DNA of 64,000 nucleotides from Aphanomyces cochlioides (GCA_019828595.1 JAHQRK010000045.1:1-64000); one strand, 5' to 3'. Shown: positions 36,727 to 48,137, numbered from the stretch's first letter. A program made the numbers and translations. The notes: generated from the letters alone by a model not told the origin.

Positions 36727-39700
36727 ATGTCCAACGCCAACAGCTGTTCCGAGCTCCGTGAGACCAACACTCACGGAGTCACCATCATTCCAGGTATTGT
36801 ATCACCTCACCCACTTTCGTTGTACAATCAGGATGGCGGAAGTGGTGTGAGTAATGTCTCTACACCTAACCCTAGGGCCGAAGTGGAGGTCGAGTTCGAC
36901 CCCAATAGCGTCTCTGGAGACCAATCTGCGTCTCGCTCCACCAGCGCTTCACCTGGTGCTCCACTCGCCGGAGTTCCAGGGGGGGTCAACCTCAGTGGGT
37001 CAGTGGTTGACCCCCAGACCACTGTCGTTAACTTGTCTAGCGAAGCCCTCACTCAGGAGGGCGAACCACTGGGGCCTTGTGCCTGTGGTGGCTGCTTCCC
37101 TGGACTCCAATTGGAGTCGATCCCCAGTGAAGGCGGCGAGAAAACGGGGTCCATGCCAGCCCTAGAGGCTACGAGGCCCCCCCCCCTATGGGCACACCCT
37201 GCGGTTCTGTCTACTTCCCCCCAGGGGCCTCTTCGGAGGGGCGGGGGCGGTATCCCGATTTGGGTTCTCGCCGGAGCAATGGTGTACCCCAGTCACCGTG
37301 CTGCGGGGATGGCATGGATTCCCCTTCTACCCCTGTCACTGGGGGTCTGGCCCCGGCCTTTCTCGTGACCAATGGGACTGAGCCAGCAGCCACCAACCGC
37401 GTCGCCCCCTGTGCTGAGCCTCCTAGAACGGGAGAGGAAGAAGAAAAATCTCAAGAGGACGTGGATATGGTCTCTGGAGACGCCGAGGGGAAGGATTCTA
37501 CTGAAACCGAAGCCTTAACCGACGAGGGAAATACTCAAATTCACTCTGAGGTTGATGGGTCAGGCGACATTAACGGCCAAGCGAAGCCGTGTGATACTCC
37601 TGGAGAAGTTATTCAAGAGGAACAATCGACAAACAATGACAATGACCAGTCAAATCAAGACATTGTCGACAAATCCGTTGCTCAAGGAAATGGCGCTGTT
37701 GATCCTCCTACCGCGGCAGACAAAATACAAGGCGATCAAGAGCAACAAAACGCTGAAAAGGCCAATCCATGGACGCAAAAGACTCCCGGCAAGGATTCAG
37801 CTTCGTCCAAGAAAGATTCCAAGCAAGGCAATGCTCCCAAAGGCGCAAAACACCGCAACACTGGTGCTCATGCTGTTGCCGATGACGATATTGCGCGATG
37901 CGAGGCCATGGCGGACACATTCTACAAAGACTCTGGTGACATGGACGCCTTCATTGAAAACATTTTGCTCACCCCCCAGTCCCAAGTGTACGAGCTCACA
38001 GTCAAGTTGGGCGAAGCCTACAAGGACTGGTCCGAAAAAGTCATCTGCGATCAATTTGTCAAGGAAAATCCTGGTTCGTTATGGGGCTCCAAATTTCCGA
38101 ACATTTTGATCCACAAGAAGAACCCACAGACCATTGTGATCTCAAGTTACAACTTGTCTACGTGCGTGGAAATGGGAGGCACAACGTTTCGACTTGGTGG
38201 CAAAGACTTCCTGGTTCCCAAGTACTCGCGTTATGGCAACAACTACTACGTTACGTTCAACAAGGTCAGTCACCCTTCGATGGCCAAGGCGATTGTCAAG
38301 AAAATGGCTGCATTGACCAAGTCAGTGATAGCAGCATTCAACCCTACTGCTGGTCAGAACATCAAGTCGCCGCATTTGAGAGTCATTTTCAAGTCGTCTG
38401 CGCCTCCTGCAGTGTTGGTGCCAAAATCCGGCGACGCACTACGCGAAATCACCATTACGGATCCGTCGGGTCAGCCTTTTGTCGTCGTGTTTCAGCACAA
38501 GATCGCTGCTCTGAACAAGACATTGCCTCCGTCGATTGTTTCACGACGTGCAGAGGCCAAGGCTGAAAAAGCGAAGGCAAAAGCGGCCAAGGCAGCGGCA
38601 AAATCTCCTCCGTCAGGAGAAAAAGAACCTGAACATGATGGAGACGATCATGATCAAGACCCTGGAACAAATGCGGAAGGCGAGGCCGACTCAACTGAGG
38701 CATCTGGAGATGGTCAAGATGAACAACCACAGCCAACAGCTCCTTCTCATGGCTCTGATGTCGATATGTCTGGTGACAGCGATCCCCCTAACAACAATGG
38801 ACAAGACAAACAACAAGAAGATGTGGAAATGTCTACCAACGAATCGCCCACTCTTGCTCCACCAAGTGAGCAGCCCAAGAACTCGCTGGACCTTCAATTG
38901 GTAACGGGCTACCGGTCTGGACCAGCTCCAAAACGTACTTTGCCTTCGTCCCCACGTTTGGATCCCCTGCCGACATCCAACCGTTTTCATATCCTCGAAG
39001 AAGACGACGTGGAACTCTCGTTTGAAGACTTTGCAGTGCCTCGAATTGTATTGGACGATTCAAGTACGCCACGCCCGAAAAAGACCAAAGGCAAAGCGAA
39101 GAAACAACGACTTAACAAGTCTGCTGCAGCCCACCTCGAATTGGCGAAGAAGATCATTCGAGATAAGAAAGTCGAAGGCAGTATCACCGAATGTCAACGC
39201 ATTTTGCGAGATGATCCTCAGCTCGTTGCACATGCTATGTACGCACAAGATGAAGACCTCAGTTTGTTTCAGACACTTGTTGCAACCAAGACTATTGAGC
39301 GCAAGATGGCTTTGTTAAAAGCTCAAGGCAAGCCTCACAACTACAAACATCACGTCAACTTCATGGCTCAATACAAGATTCACCCGTCAGAAATCTTGGA
39401 AGAATTGACCACGGACATACCAGAGATCAAGCGCATCCTCTTTGCACTTGCTACGATTGACTTATTCCTCTCAAATCGGGCCCCAGACCTCTACACAAAC
39501 TCGGAGGCACTGACTGTTCTATTGAACCAAGAAGCAACAAGATTGCCTGACACCAACTGCTTGACGGACTGGTCGCTGTTTGCTTTGATCGAAAACTTCA
39601 GCGACAATCTCGAGAAGTTCACTTTGCCGGCTCCCGTCTTGTCGGCCATCTCGATGCTCAAAAGCATCACCAACAATTACCACATCGGCGAGCTCTGCAG

Positions 39701-39767
39701 CAAAGCTCACCACTCCATGAACGCCGACGAAATTGATCCCCTCGATTTGGAGGACGATCAACTTTAA
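36727..39767 (+). pseudogene. LINE ORF1, nucleic-acid-binding-type protein (one frameshift)
   Basis: Same architecture as ORF1 of copy 1. The start is MSNANSCSE at 36727, in frame up to the C10 run at about 37177-37186, where copy 1 has C7. Past that run a continuous frame of about 860 residues extends to 39767. Visible parts: Cys cluster near residue 118; acidic/Gln-rich 245-380; conserved core about 386-605; Ala/Lys helix about 606-625; acidic linker 630-720; Lys-rich patch about 782-795; helical C-terminus ending LEDDQL. A likely role is binding LINE RNA into a particle, by analogy with other two-ORF LINEs. No esterase, zinc-knuckle series or other domain I can name is visible. Confidence 0.87.
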
Positions 39768-39842
39768 GGCATCTATCCCCTGCTTCAATCCATTTCAACC
39801 TCCCCTCTGACCCCTCCATTCTACTCATTTTCATCTGTACTC

Positions 39843-42800
39843 GTGATGAGTGACAACAACTTCTCCGATGTCCCAACTGAACTCGTGGACTGGGACCCAC
39901 AAATCATCTCCCTCAACACCAATGGCTTCTCCAACAGTCATCGGTACATCCTCGACAAACTATCAAGTGTTCACGACGTTTCCTTTATCCAAGAAACCCG
40001 TTTCCGCACGCCAAGTCTCCACGACCGTGTTGCGTTCCATTGGCAACGCATCACAAACCACGAAGGTTCTTTGTTCTTTGAAGAGCCTATTTACCCTGAA
40101 GTATCCACGTCGCCAGCCACTGGAGGTCTGGCTACGTTGATACATCCTCACTCTCCTTTGAAGAACGCCACTCAAGTCCCTCATGACAACCCAGTGCTTC
40201 GTGGTCGTTATCTACAAGTGCGATGTACTCTGGGTCCACTGACAGTCGTTCTCCACAATATCTATGCGCCGGCAGCCTTCCAACAACGAGCAAGTTACTT
40301 CGAAGAATTGCCACGCGACTTTCCTCCACATGCGCTCCACATTGTTGGAGGAGATTTCAACTGCACTCTCAACAAAGATTTGGATTCGTTGAGACCCAGT
40401 ACCTCCACCATGGCCGGCACCCTTCAACTGGAACAATGGATGCACAGTTTGTCTCTGGTGGATCTGTTTCGCCGTCAAAACCCCGTGGCACGAGCCTTCA
40501 CAAGTCCCACACTCACCAACCGACTTGACTACATCTTTTGTTCGTCCACCTTGGCGGGTCTTCGTCATTGGAAGGCGACGCACATGCCACACGTTCCACA
40601 GGCTGACCACGTGGCATGTCGTATCATCACAAAGCGTCAAACATTGCGCCATGGCTCTGGATCATGGAAAGCTCCAACTTGGCTACTTCGTCTACCACGA
40701 GCGGCCGAGATTGTTCATGGATGTCTGGATCGATTTTTGGACAAGTCTCCAACATTCCACAATATCTCCAAGGCCTACGACATGCTGGTCAATGATATCC
40801 GCTCCCAACTCAAAGAATTCCATTCTCAACGATTGGAGAAACAACGTCTGCCGTTGAAGAAGTTAGCTGTTGAGATCGCTTCGCTTTTGCAAGTCCCCAA
40901 CATGCGTCAAGATTCAGTGCTGGTGGATCGAGTGCGAGACCTTCAAAAGCAAATTCACGAGCTGCAAGATCGAGACAAGCAGTTTCGTCAAGACCAGGCG
41001 TTCCAACTTCACTTGTACAAAGCAGAGTGCTCGTCCAAGTTCCACTTCATGTCCCCTGTCCCTACCCCCTTGAAGAAGACAGTCTTCAAAGAGTTGGTGG
41101 ATGTCAATGGAAATGTTGTCTCCAATCAACAAGGCATGTCTGACGTCCTGGTCGACTACTACAAGGACTTGTTTGCAGCTCCCGAGGTGCAGCGATCTGG
41201 AGACGAAGTGTCGTCATTTCTGACCCCATTGACTCGACACAAGCAACTGCCAGAGCAAGCCCAGAAAGAGCTGTCGGCTCCCTTGCGCGCCAACGAGTTC
41301 TATCATGCTGTTCGAACTCAGCGCCAGGTCCCAACGCTCTGCCATTCGAAGTCCTCAAACTTGCACCTCACAAGTGGTCGTTGGCATTGGAGCTGCTATT
41401 CACACACCAGCTCCATTCTCACCCTCGCTTGACTCCCATGCAACTTGTCAGTACGCTGGTGTTGCTGCACAAGAAAGGCCCCAAGTCACAAGCCAAGAAC
41501 TATCGGCCCATTAGCCTACTCAACACGGATGTGAAAATCCTGACGAGTATTCTGGCTTATCGACTCCAGCGCCACATTCGACACATCATCCACCCGGACC
41601 AGCAAGGCTTTATCCGTCGAAGCAATATCCAAACCAATATTGCACGACTGGATGACATGCTGCACCACATCAAACTACACAGTCCGTCCTCGATGGTGGC
41701 ACTGCTTGACTTTGAGAAAGCTTTTGATCGCGTGGACCACGCGTACTTGCTCCGCGTCCTCCGTCACTATGGCTTTCCCGAAACCTTTGTTGACATGGTT
41801 CGCGTACTGTACTCGGGCCGCAAGTCTCGCATCTTGGTGAACGGCTTCTTGTCCAAGCCAGTTCACATCTCACGCGGTGTGTTGCAAGGTGATCCACTGT
41901 CGCCACTTCTGTTTGTGATCGCTTTGGAGCCGATGTGCCAACTCCTACGGCAACACTCCAACTATGGCATCAAGTGTGGGGATCGCTACCACACTGGGAG
42001 TTACTTTGCCGACGACTCGCAACTCTATGCGGCAAATGAGACGTGCCTCCACCGGCAGCTTGCATTGGTTCAAACCTTTTGCGACAAGTCTGGTTTCCGA
42101 CTCAACGTAGACAAGACCCAAATTCTGACCTACAGCCAGTTGAATGGGAACCTTGCCTCACTACAAGTTACTTCCGACAGTCCCGTGAAGGCTCTTGGTA
42201 TCTTGGTTGCGCCCAATCTTTCTCCATTGGCACGTTTCAATTACGTGTTTGAGAAGTTTGTGGCTCGCTTGTCTTTGTGGCTCTACAAGGCTCGAACCAT
42301 GGCCGGAAAAGTCACTATCCTGCACAGCATATGTCTGCCTGTGTTATGGTACCAACTGGCTTTTGTCCCTGCCGACAAGACCTGGCCAAAAAGATCGACA
42401 AGGCCATGCTTCAATTTATGCATGGTGAAGAAATCAACCCATCCTCCTCTGTCCATGGCCTCCGTTTGATCAAAAAGGAGATCATATTCATGCCGAAGAA
42501 GTCCGGTGGCTTAGGCCTGCACCATGCACTTGCTTTATGGCAACAACACAACCGCTCTGTCATGATCAGATGCATTCAAGCCATCACCACCCCACCCCGC
42601 AAGTCTGCCATGTCCGCCTGGATTACGCCGGGCTATACTCTCCTCGAGAAGGCTTTTCATCCATGGGGTTCCCCCCGAGATCTCCTCTTGGCAAATGGCT
42701 CTTCTGCATTCATCAGACAACTGTACAAGAATCCCAATATCACTCCAATGTGGAAAGCCTTATTGAGTAGCTGGTTTGAATCCCGCTGGACTCCGTACGG

Positions 42801-43887
42801 CTGTCCAAATCACATCTCATCTTTGGATGTTCCCCTTTGGCACAACTCGTATCTGCCTGGACTCGAAGACCTATACGATCAGTGCTCTACATCGACGCAA
42901 GACCAAGCCAATGTGTTGGCTTCGCTTCACATCACGAAGTTGTCGCATTTGTTGACTCCGTGTCAGCGAGTTTGGCCAGCTTCGATCTTGTTCGACAAAA
43001 TCAACCGTGCCTGCCGCCAAGCCAATTTTGTCCCTCCAACGAAACAATGGATCTCAATCTTGGTGACCAAGTTATCACGATTGTTTGAGATTGTTTCTGA
43101 AGAGGATGCTCCCGTGTTCCACTTGCCGACGCCTAGCTCTGAATGGATGGAATGGCACTGGATGATTCACCCTGACTCGAGTTCGATCTTGTTGGCGTTT
43201 GCGACTTCGAAATCGGCTAAGATCAGAGCTTCTCCAGCTGTCAGCTCGTCCATTCTTCCTACCAAGCATCTCAACCTGCCATCCAACTTTTACGAAGACC
43301 CCAAGCGCCTTACCCAACTTGCCGCCTTCCCCCAACCCGACCACATCCTCCCTCGATATGGAGAGTTCATTTTCAAGACCCTCCTCCGCGCCAACGCCAT
43401 GCAATATCTGTTTCAGTACCAAGACCCCAAGCCGACGTGTGTCTTCTGTCGTGTCAATGAGACGTACGAGCATTTCCTGTTCTCTTGTGGATATGGTCAA
43501 TCTGTTTGGTATTCCTTCAAGACAATCCAGCGACTGCTCGAGTGTTCCTTTCCGTCGACTTGTCTGGAAATGTTCTACGAGACGCCCAAGCCGTCCGATG
43601 GATACTACATCCGTGGCTATCTGAAGATCTGGCCGATTGTCCGAGCCTGCGTGTATTATCAAATATGGCTCCAACGTGCCGATCGCACCTTTCGACCCGA
43701 CCTCACAGCGAAGAGTCCGATGGAAGTTGCCATTCATGCTGCCTCTTTGATCAAGCTACATCTACAACAGCTCCTGGTTGATCTCCCTCTCAAGAAGGGA
43801 TACACCATGGTATTCAATATGCTCAAGCATCTATCTTCGGACCCCTGGTTACGTCAACACATAATTCCTAACAGCGTCGTTTCATGA
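39843..43887 (+). pseudogene. LINE ORF2: APE endonuclease / reverse transcriptase / zinc knuckle (two lesions)
   Basis: About 1,350 residues by comparison with copy 1. Endonuclease residues 1 to about 260: SLNTNG (about 23), IQETR (about 49), GGDFNC (about 169), LDYIF (about 228) and ADHVACR (about 254). A charged coiled-coil-like linker spans about 300-420. In the reverse transcriptase FEKAFDRVD lies near 623, GVLQGDPLSPLL near 682 and YFADDS near 724. The CVFC..H..C knuckle is near 1,200. Lesion 1, near 41312: 13 bp present in copy 1 are missing between two TTCGA repeats, shifting into a dead frame ending at 41432. Lesion 2, near 42381: A2 instead of A3, resuming in the frame that ends at 43887. 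The first could be a genuine slippage deletion; the second looks like base-call noise. Confidence 0.93.
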
Positions 43888-44035
43888 GAGAGCTGACGGC
43901 TCACTCACTTCATCTCCTCTTCAATGACCACTTTGCCATATTCTGTTTTCCAAGTTCTATTTATACAGTACGAGGCAAATTAGTAAGTCATTAGGGCCTT
44001 TGCTCAAAAATAAGGTTAATACAACTCATTTAACC
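43888..44035 (+). other. Full-length LINE 3' UTR
   Basis: 148 bp from the ORF2 stop to the satellite junction, shared with copies 2 and 5. It ends CATTTAACC directly before ATCGAGACAC and has no A-tail or simple repeat. This terminus is the presumed recognition end for reverse transcription. Confidence 0.8.
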
Positions 44036-44049
44036 ATCGAGACACCCAC
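44036..44049. repeat. Target-site duplication of LINE copy 3, right copy
   Basis: Second copy of ATCGAGACACCCAC, following the LINE 3' end. It is preceded by CC, as the genomic monomer would be. Confidence 0.88.
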
Positions 44050-44865
44050 TCGCCACGTCTGGCATGTTTGAAAGGTGTCATGCTCAGGTGGTGGACGACC
44101 AAGCACCATCTTGGTCCGAAATCAACACGCGATAGTCCCAAGCATACCCCACAAACTGCATCTCGATGCCACTTTCTCTCCACGTTTGGTACCCACGTGC
44201 CACATGCATATCTCGACCCCATCGAGACACCCACTCGCCACGTCTGGCATGTTTGAAAGGTGTCACGCTCAGGTGGCGGACGACCAAGCACCAACTTGGT
44301 CCGAAATCAACACGCGAGAGTCCCAAGCATACCCCACAAACTGCATCTCGATGCCACTTTTTCTCCACTTGGTACCCACGTGCCACATGCATATCTCGAC
44401 CCCATCGAGACACCCACTCGCCACGTCTGGCATGTTTGAAAGGTGTCATGGTCAGGTGGTGGACGACCAAGCACCAACTTGGTCCGAAATCAACACGCGA
44501 GAGTCCCAAGCATACCCCACAAACTGCATCTCGATGCCACTTTTTCTCCACTTGGTACCCACGTGCCACATGCATATCACGACCCCATCGAGATACCCAC
44601 TCGCCACGTCTGGCATGTTTGAATGGTGTCATGCTCGTGTGGTGGACGACCAAGCACCAACTTGGTCCGAAATCAACACGCGAGAGTCCCAAGCATACCC
44701 CACAAACTGCTTCTCGATGCCACTTTCTCTCCACGTTTGGTACCCACGTGCCACATGCATATCTCGACCCCATCGAGACACCCACTCGCCACGTCTGGCA
44801 TGTTTGAAAGGTGTCATGGTCAGGTGGTGGACGACCAAGCACCAACTTGGTCCGAAATCAACATG
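44036..44865 (-). repeat. Satellite block between LINE copies 3 and 4, about 4.5 monomers
   Basis: Reversed-polarity monomers of mixed type. The first continues the 36.2-36.7 kb block. At least two carry the type B CTCTCCACGTTTGG form, and others carry the type A TTTTCTCCACTTGG form. Confidence 0.95.
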
Positions 44866-46712
44866 ACTTCCGAATTTGCCTTGTATCCCTCAAGTCAAGA
44901 AGTTATCAAGTGCCGCCGCGCTCACTATGTCCAACGCCAACAGCTGTTCCGAGCTCAGTGAGACCAACACTCACGGAGTCACCATCATTCCAGGTATTGT
45001 ATCACCTCACCCACTTTCGTCGTCCAATCAGGATGGCGGAAGTGGTGTGAGTAATGTCGCTACACCTAACCCTAGGGCCGAAGTGGAGGTCGAGTTCGAC
45101 CCCAACAGCGTCTCTGGAGACCAATCTGCGTCTCGCTCCCCCAGCGCTTCACCTGGTGCTCCACTCGCCGGAGTTCCAGGGGGGGTCAACCTCAGTGGGT
45201 CAGTGGTTGACCCCCAGACCACTGTCGTTAACTTGTCTAGCGAAGCCCTCACTCAGGAGGGCGAACCACTGGGGCCTTGTGCCTGTGGTGGCTGCTTCCC
45301 TGGACTCCAATTGGAGTCGATCCCCAGTGAAAGCCTTGTGCCTGTGGTGGCTGCTTCCCTGGACTCCAATTGGAGTCGATCCCCAGTGAAGGCGGCGAGA
45401 AAACGGGGTCCATGCCAGCCCTAGAGGCTACGAGGCCCCCCCCCTATGGGCACACCCTGCGGTTCTGTCTACTTCCTCCCAGGGGCCTCTTCGGAGGGGC
45501 GGGGGCGGTATCCCGATTTGGGTTCTCGCCGGAGCAATGGTGTACCCCAGTCACCGTGCTGCGGGGATGGCATGGATTCCCCTTCTACCCCTGTCACTGG
45601 GGGTCTGGCCCCGGCCTTTCTCGTGACCAATGGGACTGAGCCAGCAGCCACCAACCGCGTCGCCCCCTGTGCTGAGCCTCCTAGAACGGGAGAGGAAGAA
45701 GAAAAATCTCAAGAGGACGTGGATATGGTCTCTGGAGACGCCGAGGGGAAGGATTCTACTGAAACCGAGGCCTTAACCGACGAGGGAAATACTCAAATTC
45801 ACTCTGAGGTTGATGGGTCAGGCGACATTAACGGCCAAGCGAAGCCGTGTGATACTCCTGGAGAAGTTATTCAAGAGGAACAATCGACAAACAATGACAA
45901 TGACCAGTCAAATCAAGACATTGTCGACAAATCCGTTGCTCAAGGAAATGGCGCTGTTGATCCTCCTACCGCGGCAGACAAAATACAAGGCGATCAAGAG
46001 CAACAAAACGCTGAAAAGGCCAATCCATGGACGCAAAAGACTCCCGGCAAGGATTCAGCTTCGTCCAAGAAAGATTCCAAGCAAGGCAATGCCCCCAAAG
46101 GCGCGAAACATCGCAACACTGGTGCTCATGCTATTGCCGATGACGATATTGCGCGATGCGAGGCCATGGCGGACACATTCTACAAAGACTCTGGTGACAT
46201 GGACGCCTTCATTGAAAACATTTTGCTCACTCCCCAGTCCCAAGTGTACGAGCTCACAGTCAAGTTGGGCGAAGCCTACAAGGACTGGTCCGAAAAAGTC
46301 ATCTGCGATCAATTTGTCAAGGAAAATCCTGGTTCGTTATGGGGCTCCAAATTTCCGAACATTTTGATCCACAAGAAGAACCCACAGACCATTGTGATCT
46401 CAAGTTACAACTTGTCTACGTGCGTGGAAATGGGAGGCACAACGTTTCGACTTGGTGGCAAAGACTTCCTGGTTCCCAAATACTCGCGTTATGGCAACAA
46501 CTACTACGTTACGTTCAACAAGGTCAGTCACCCTTCGATGGCCAAGGCGATTGTCAAGAAAATGGCTGCATTGACCAAGTCAGTGATAGCAGCATTCAAC
46601 CCTACTGCTGGTCAGAACATCAAGTCGCCGCATTTGAGAGTCATTTTCAAGTCGTCTGCGCCTCCTGCAGTGTTGGTGCCAAAATCAGGCGACGCACTAC
46701 GCGAAATCACCA
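44866..46712 (+). mobile_element. LINE copy 4, 3'-truncated
   Basis: Begins at the family 5' terminus ACTTCCGAATTTG after satellite ending CAACATG. It tracks copy 3 to GCGAAATCACCA (46712), where identity stops inside ORF1. Loss of the 3' part cannot come from ordinary incomplete reverse transcription, which removes 5' ends. A later deletion, recombination or an assembly join is needed. A 59-bp tandem duplication lies at 45274-45391. Confidence 0.93.
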
Positions 46713-46801
46713 CTATAGCTCTGAGATCAATGGCCTTCCTGGGACAACCCCTCAAGCAGCTTAGACACTTTATACAACTGCTCAAGTTCCGCTGTATATA
46801 A
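44927..46801 (+). pseudogene. LINE ORF1 N-terminal part, truncated and fused to flanking sequence
   Basis: Starts at MSNANSCSE like the other copies. It is thrown out of frame by the 59-bp duplication at 45274 and by the C9 tract near 45440, then is open from about 45446 through the conserved core. At 46712 LINE identity ends, and about 29 unrelated codons (ending FRCI) lead to a stop at 46801. The C-terminal half of ORF1 and all of ORF2 are absent, so this is a dead fragment. Confidence 0.85.
45274..45391 (+). repeat. 59-bp tandem duplication inside LINE copy 4
   Basis: GCCTTGTGCCTGTGGTGG through ATCCCCAGTGAA occurs twice with a 59-bp period. It is present once in copies 1 and 3. Since 59 is not a multiple of three, it shifts ORF1. 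Confidence 0.9.
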
Positions 46802-47448
46802 ATCACACTGATATTCTAGTGATGTCCCTATTATTCTTGTGTCTGTAAGTCAATGACAAACTCTAGTTGCATGCACTTAACAAGTAATTACCAAAGCTCC
46901 AACATGGCTATTTCTGCCCCAGAGACAACCGAACACATCTCAGTCGCCTGCTCCGCACTTGTGAAGGTTCTCCCCGACGATACGTTTACAGTTTTGGTCG
47001 ACCCGACATTCTGAGCTGTTCATTACTGCGTCCGGCATAGAAGTAAAGGAAAACATTTGTTTCGTTGCTCCTTTCAGCTAGCTTATTGTGTTGTCGCTTC
47101 GCAGGACGACATGGCATCCTACCATTTCAACACTCGCTCTTGGACAACTCGTATGGTCAACTGGCCGATTCATATTTTTAACTAATTCATTCAGACGAAT
47201 CGACTGTGAAACCTCAACAAATCAGAAGTCGTCAACCGAAAGTGATTTGACAGTGCTTTCTTCATCGCGAACGTCAAGTAAAAAAACATAATTCACTATG
47301 GTTATGTTCAATACCATATTGCAGCTTGTAAGTTCAGCGTTGCAAGTATAGCTCGGGAGGAAATAAGTGTCCACATGTTGTGTCCTATGCAATACCCATA
47401 ACTACATTTTCTGTGCTTAACTGTGGTTTTTTAGCCTTATTTATGGGG
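46713..47448. other. Intergenic stretch right of LINE copy 4
   Basis: No supported gene. A short open frame at 46904-47014 (MAISAPETTEHISVACSA, 36 codons) has a plausible start and could be a lost first exon, but nothing extends it. The rest is AT-rich. Confidence 0.4.
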
Positions 47449-47460
47449 GTATATATAAAA
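47449..47460 (+). promoter_or_regulatory. TATA-like element
   Basis: GTATATATAAAA lies 32 bp before the Met codon at 47492 and 71 bp before the in-frame Met at 47531. A start site about 30 bp downstream would favour the second Met as the initiator. Confidence 0.35.
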
Positions 47461-47491
47461 ATTCGTCAGTTGGTCGGCTTCAAGCCAAATT

Positions 47492-47969
47492 TTGAAACCG
47501 AAACCCATCCGACACGACGTCACTGCCACGATGAACGATATGGTTGAAGAGATCCGACGGCCCACGACAACTGCATCGTTCACGCGGTGGTCGTTTGCGT
47601 ACAACATCATCTTTATACTGAATCTGGTGACTACGGTAAGGACGCTAATGCCATCGCCCGAAGTTATGTTGAAACTCCATTGCCTAGCCTTTCACTGCCT
47701 ATCTCACTGAACCTCGACCTGGTGAAGTGAATCTCAACGAACTTCCAACATGGAATTCGTTTGACGAATACGTCGTTGTCATGACTGGATATTTGTCTGG
47801 CTTATACAACAATAAGACAATAGATACGAGCGTCGTTAGTCGGCGCGAACCGGGTACCAACACATTTGCCTTTCGCCACGACATGACGATTCCTTTCCAA
47901 GTCGACGACAACGAAGCATTTTGCACCCTCTTGAAAATGCCATGTACAAACTTTCACACGTTTGCATGA
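47492..47969 (+). CDS. Small membrane-anchored protein, two exons, unknown function
   Basis: Gene model: exon 1 47492-47635 (or from the Met at 47531), 52-nt intron 47636-47687 with GTAAGG donor and CCTAG acceptor in phase 0, exon 2 47688-47969. The product is about 141 (or 128) residues: a short polar N-terminus, one hydrophobic segment (FAYNIIFILNLVTT) and an outside-type domain with WNSFDEYVVVMTGYLSGLY, an NNKT N-glycosylation sequon and two cysteines. Neither exon is open across the junction without splicing, which supports the intron. Tail-in, single-helix topology resembles the N-termini of the decayed proteins at 50.6 and 53.5 kb, so it may be a truncated relative. No domain is recognised, and it may be a 5' fragment of a longer ancestral gene. 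Confidence 0.5.
47636..47687 (+). other. Predicted spliceosomal intron, 52 nt
   Basis: GTAAGG..CTAATG..CCTAG joins two frames in phase 0 and removes stops present in all frames between them. CTAATG near 47645 could be a branch site but is close to the donor. Confidence 0.5.
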
Positions 47970-48137
47970 TTTCTTGACTATGACCTCGTAGCTGCTGTCC
48001 TGTCTCGGTTGACTTGGGCATATACTTGCCGTACAGTCTTTGAAGGGCCTGACACCGGGCAACTCAACAGCCATGAGGTACATTGATTATTCACGATAAG
48101 AATTTCATAGCGAGAAGTCGCCACGACTCTCTTGGCT

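Larger units (their letters stand above)
36671..44035 (+). mobile_element. LINE copy 3, full length (7,365 bp)
   Basis: Reference copy of the family: 56-bp leader, ORF1 (36727-39767), 75-bp spacer, ORF2 (39843-43887) and a 148-bp 3' UTR ending AATACAACTCATTTAACC with no poly(A). It is flanked by a 14-bp target-site duplication of satellite sequence. ORF1 is broken once in a C10 tract. ORF2 is broken by a 13-bp deletion near 41312 and by a missing A near 42381. Otherwise it is nearly identical to copy 1. The full-length 5' end and intact TSD imply a recent target-primed insertion. Confidence 0.95.

Noticed and set aside
36223..44865. Satellite as a built-in 5' promoter array of the LINE (like mouse L1 monomers)
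   Set aside because: Attractive because satellite lies upstream of each 5' end, but the same satellite also follows the 3' ends and forms the TSDs, so it is the target and not part of the element.
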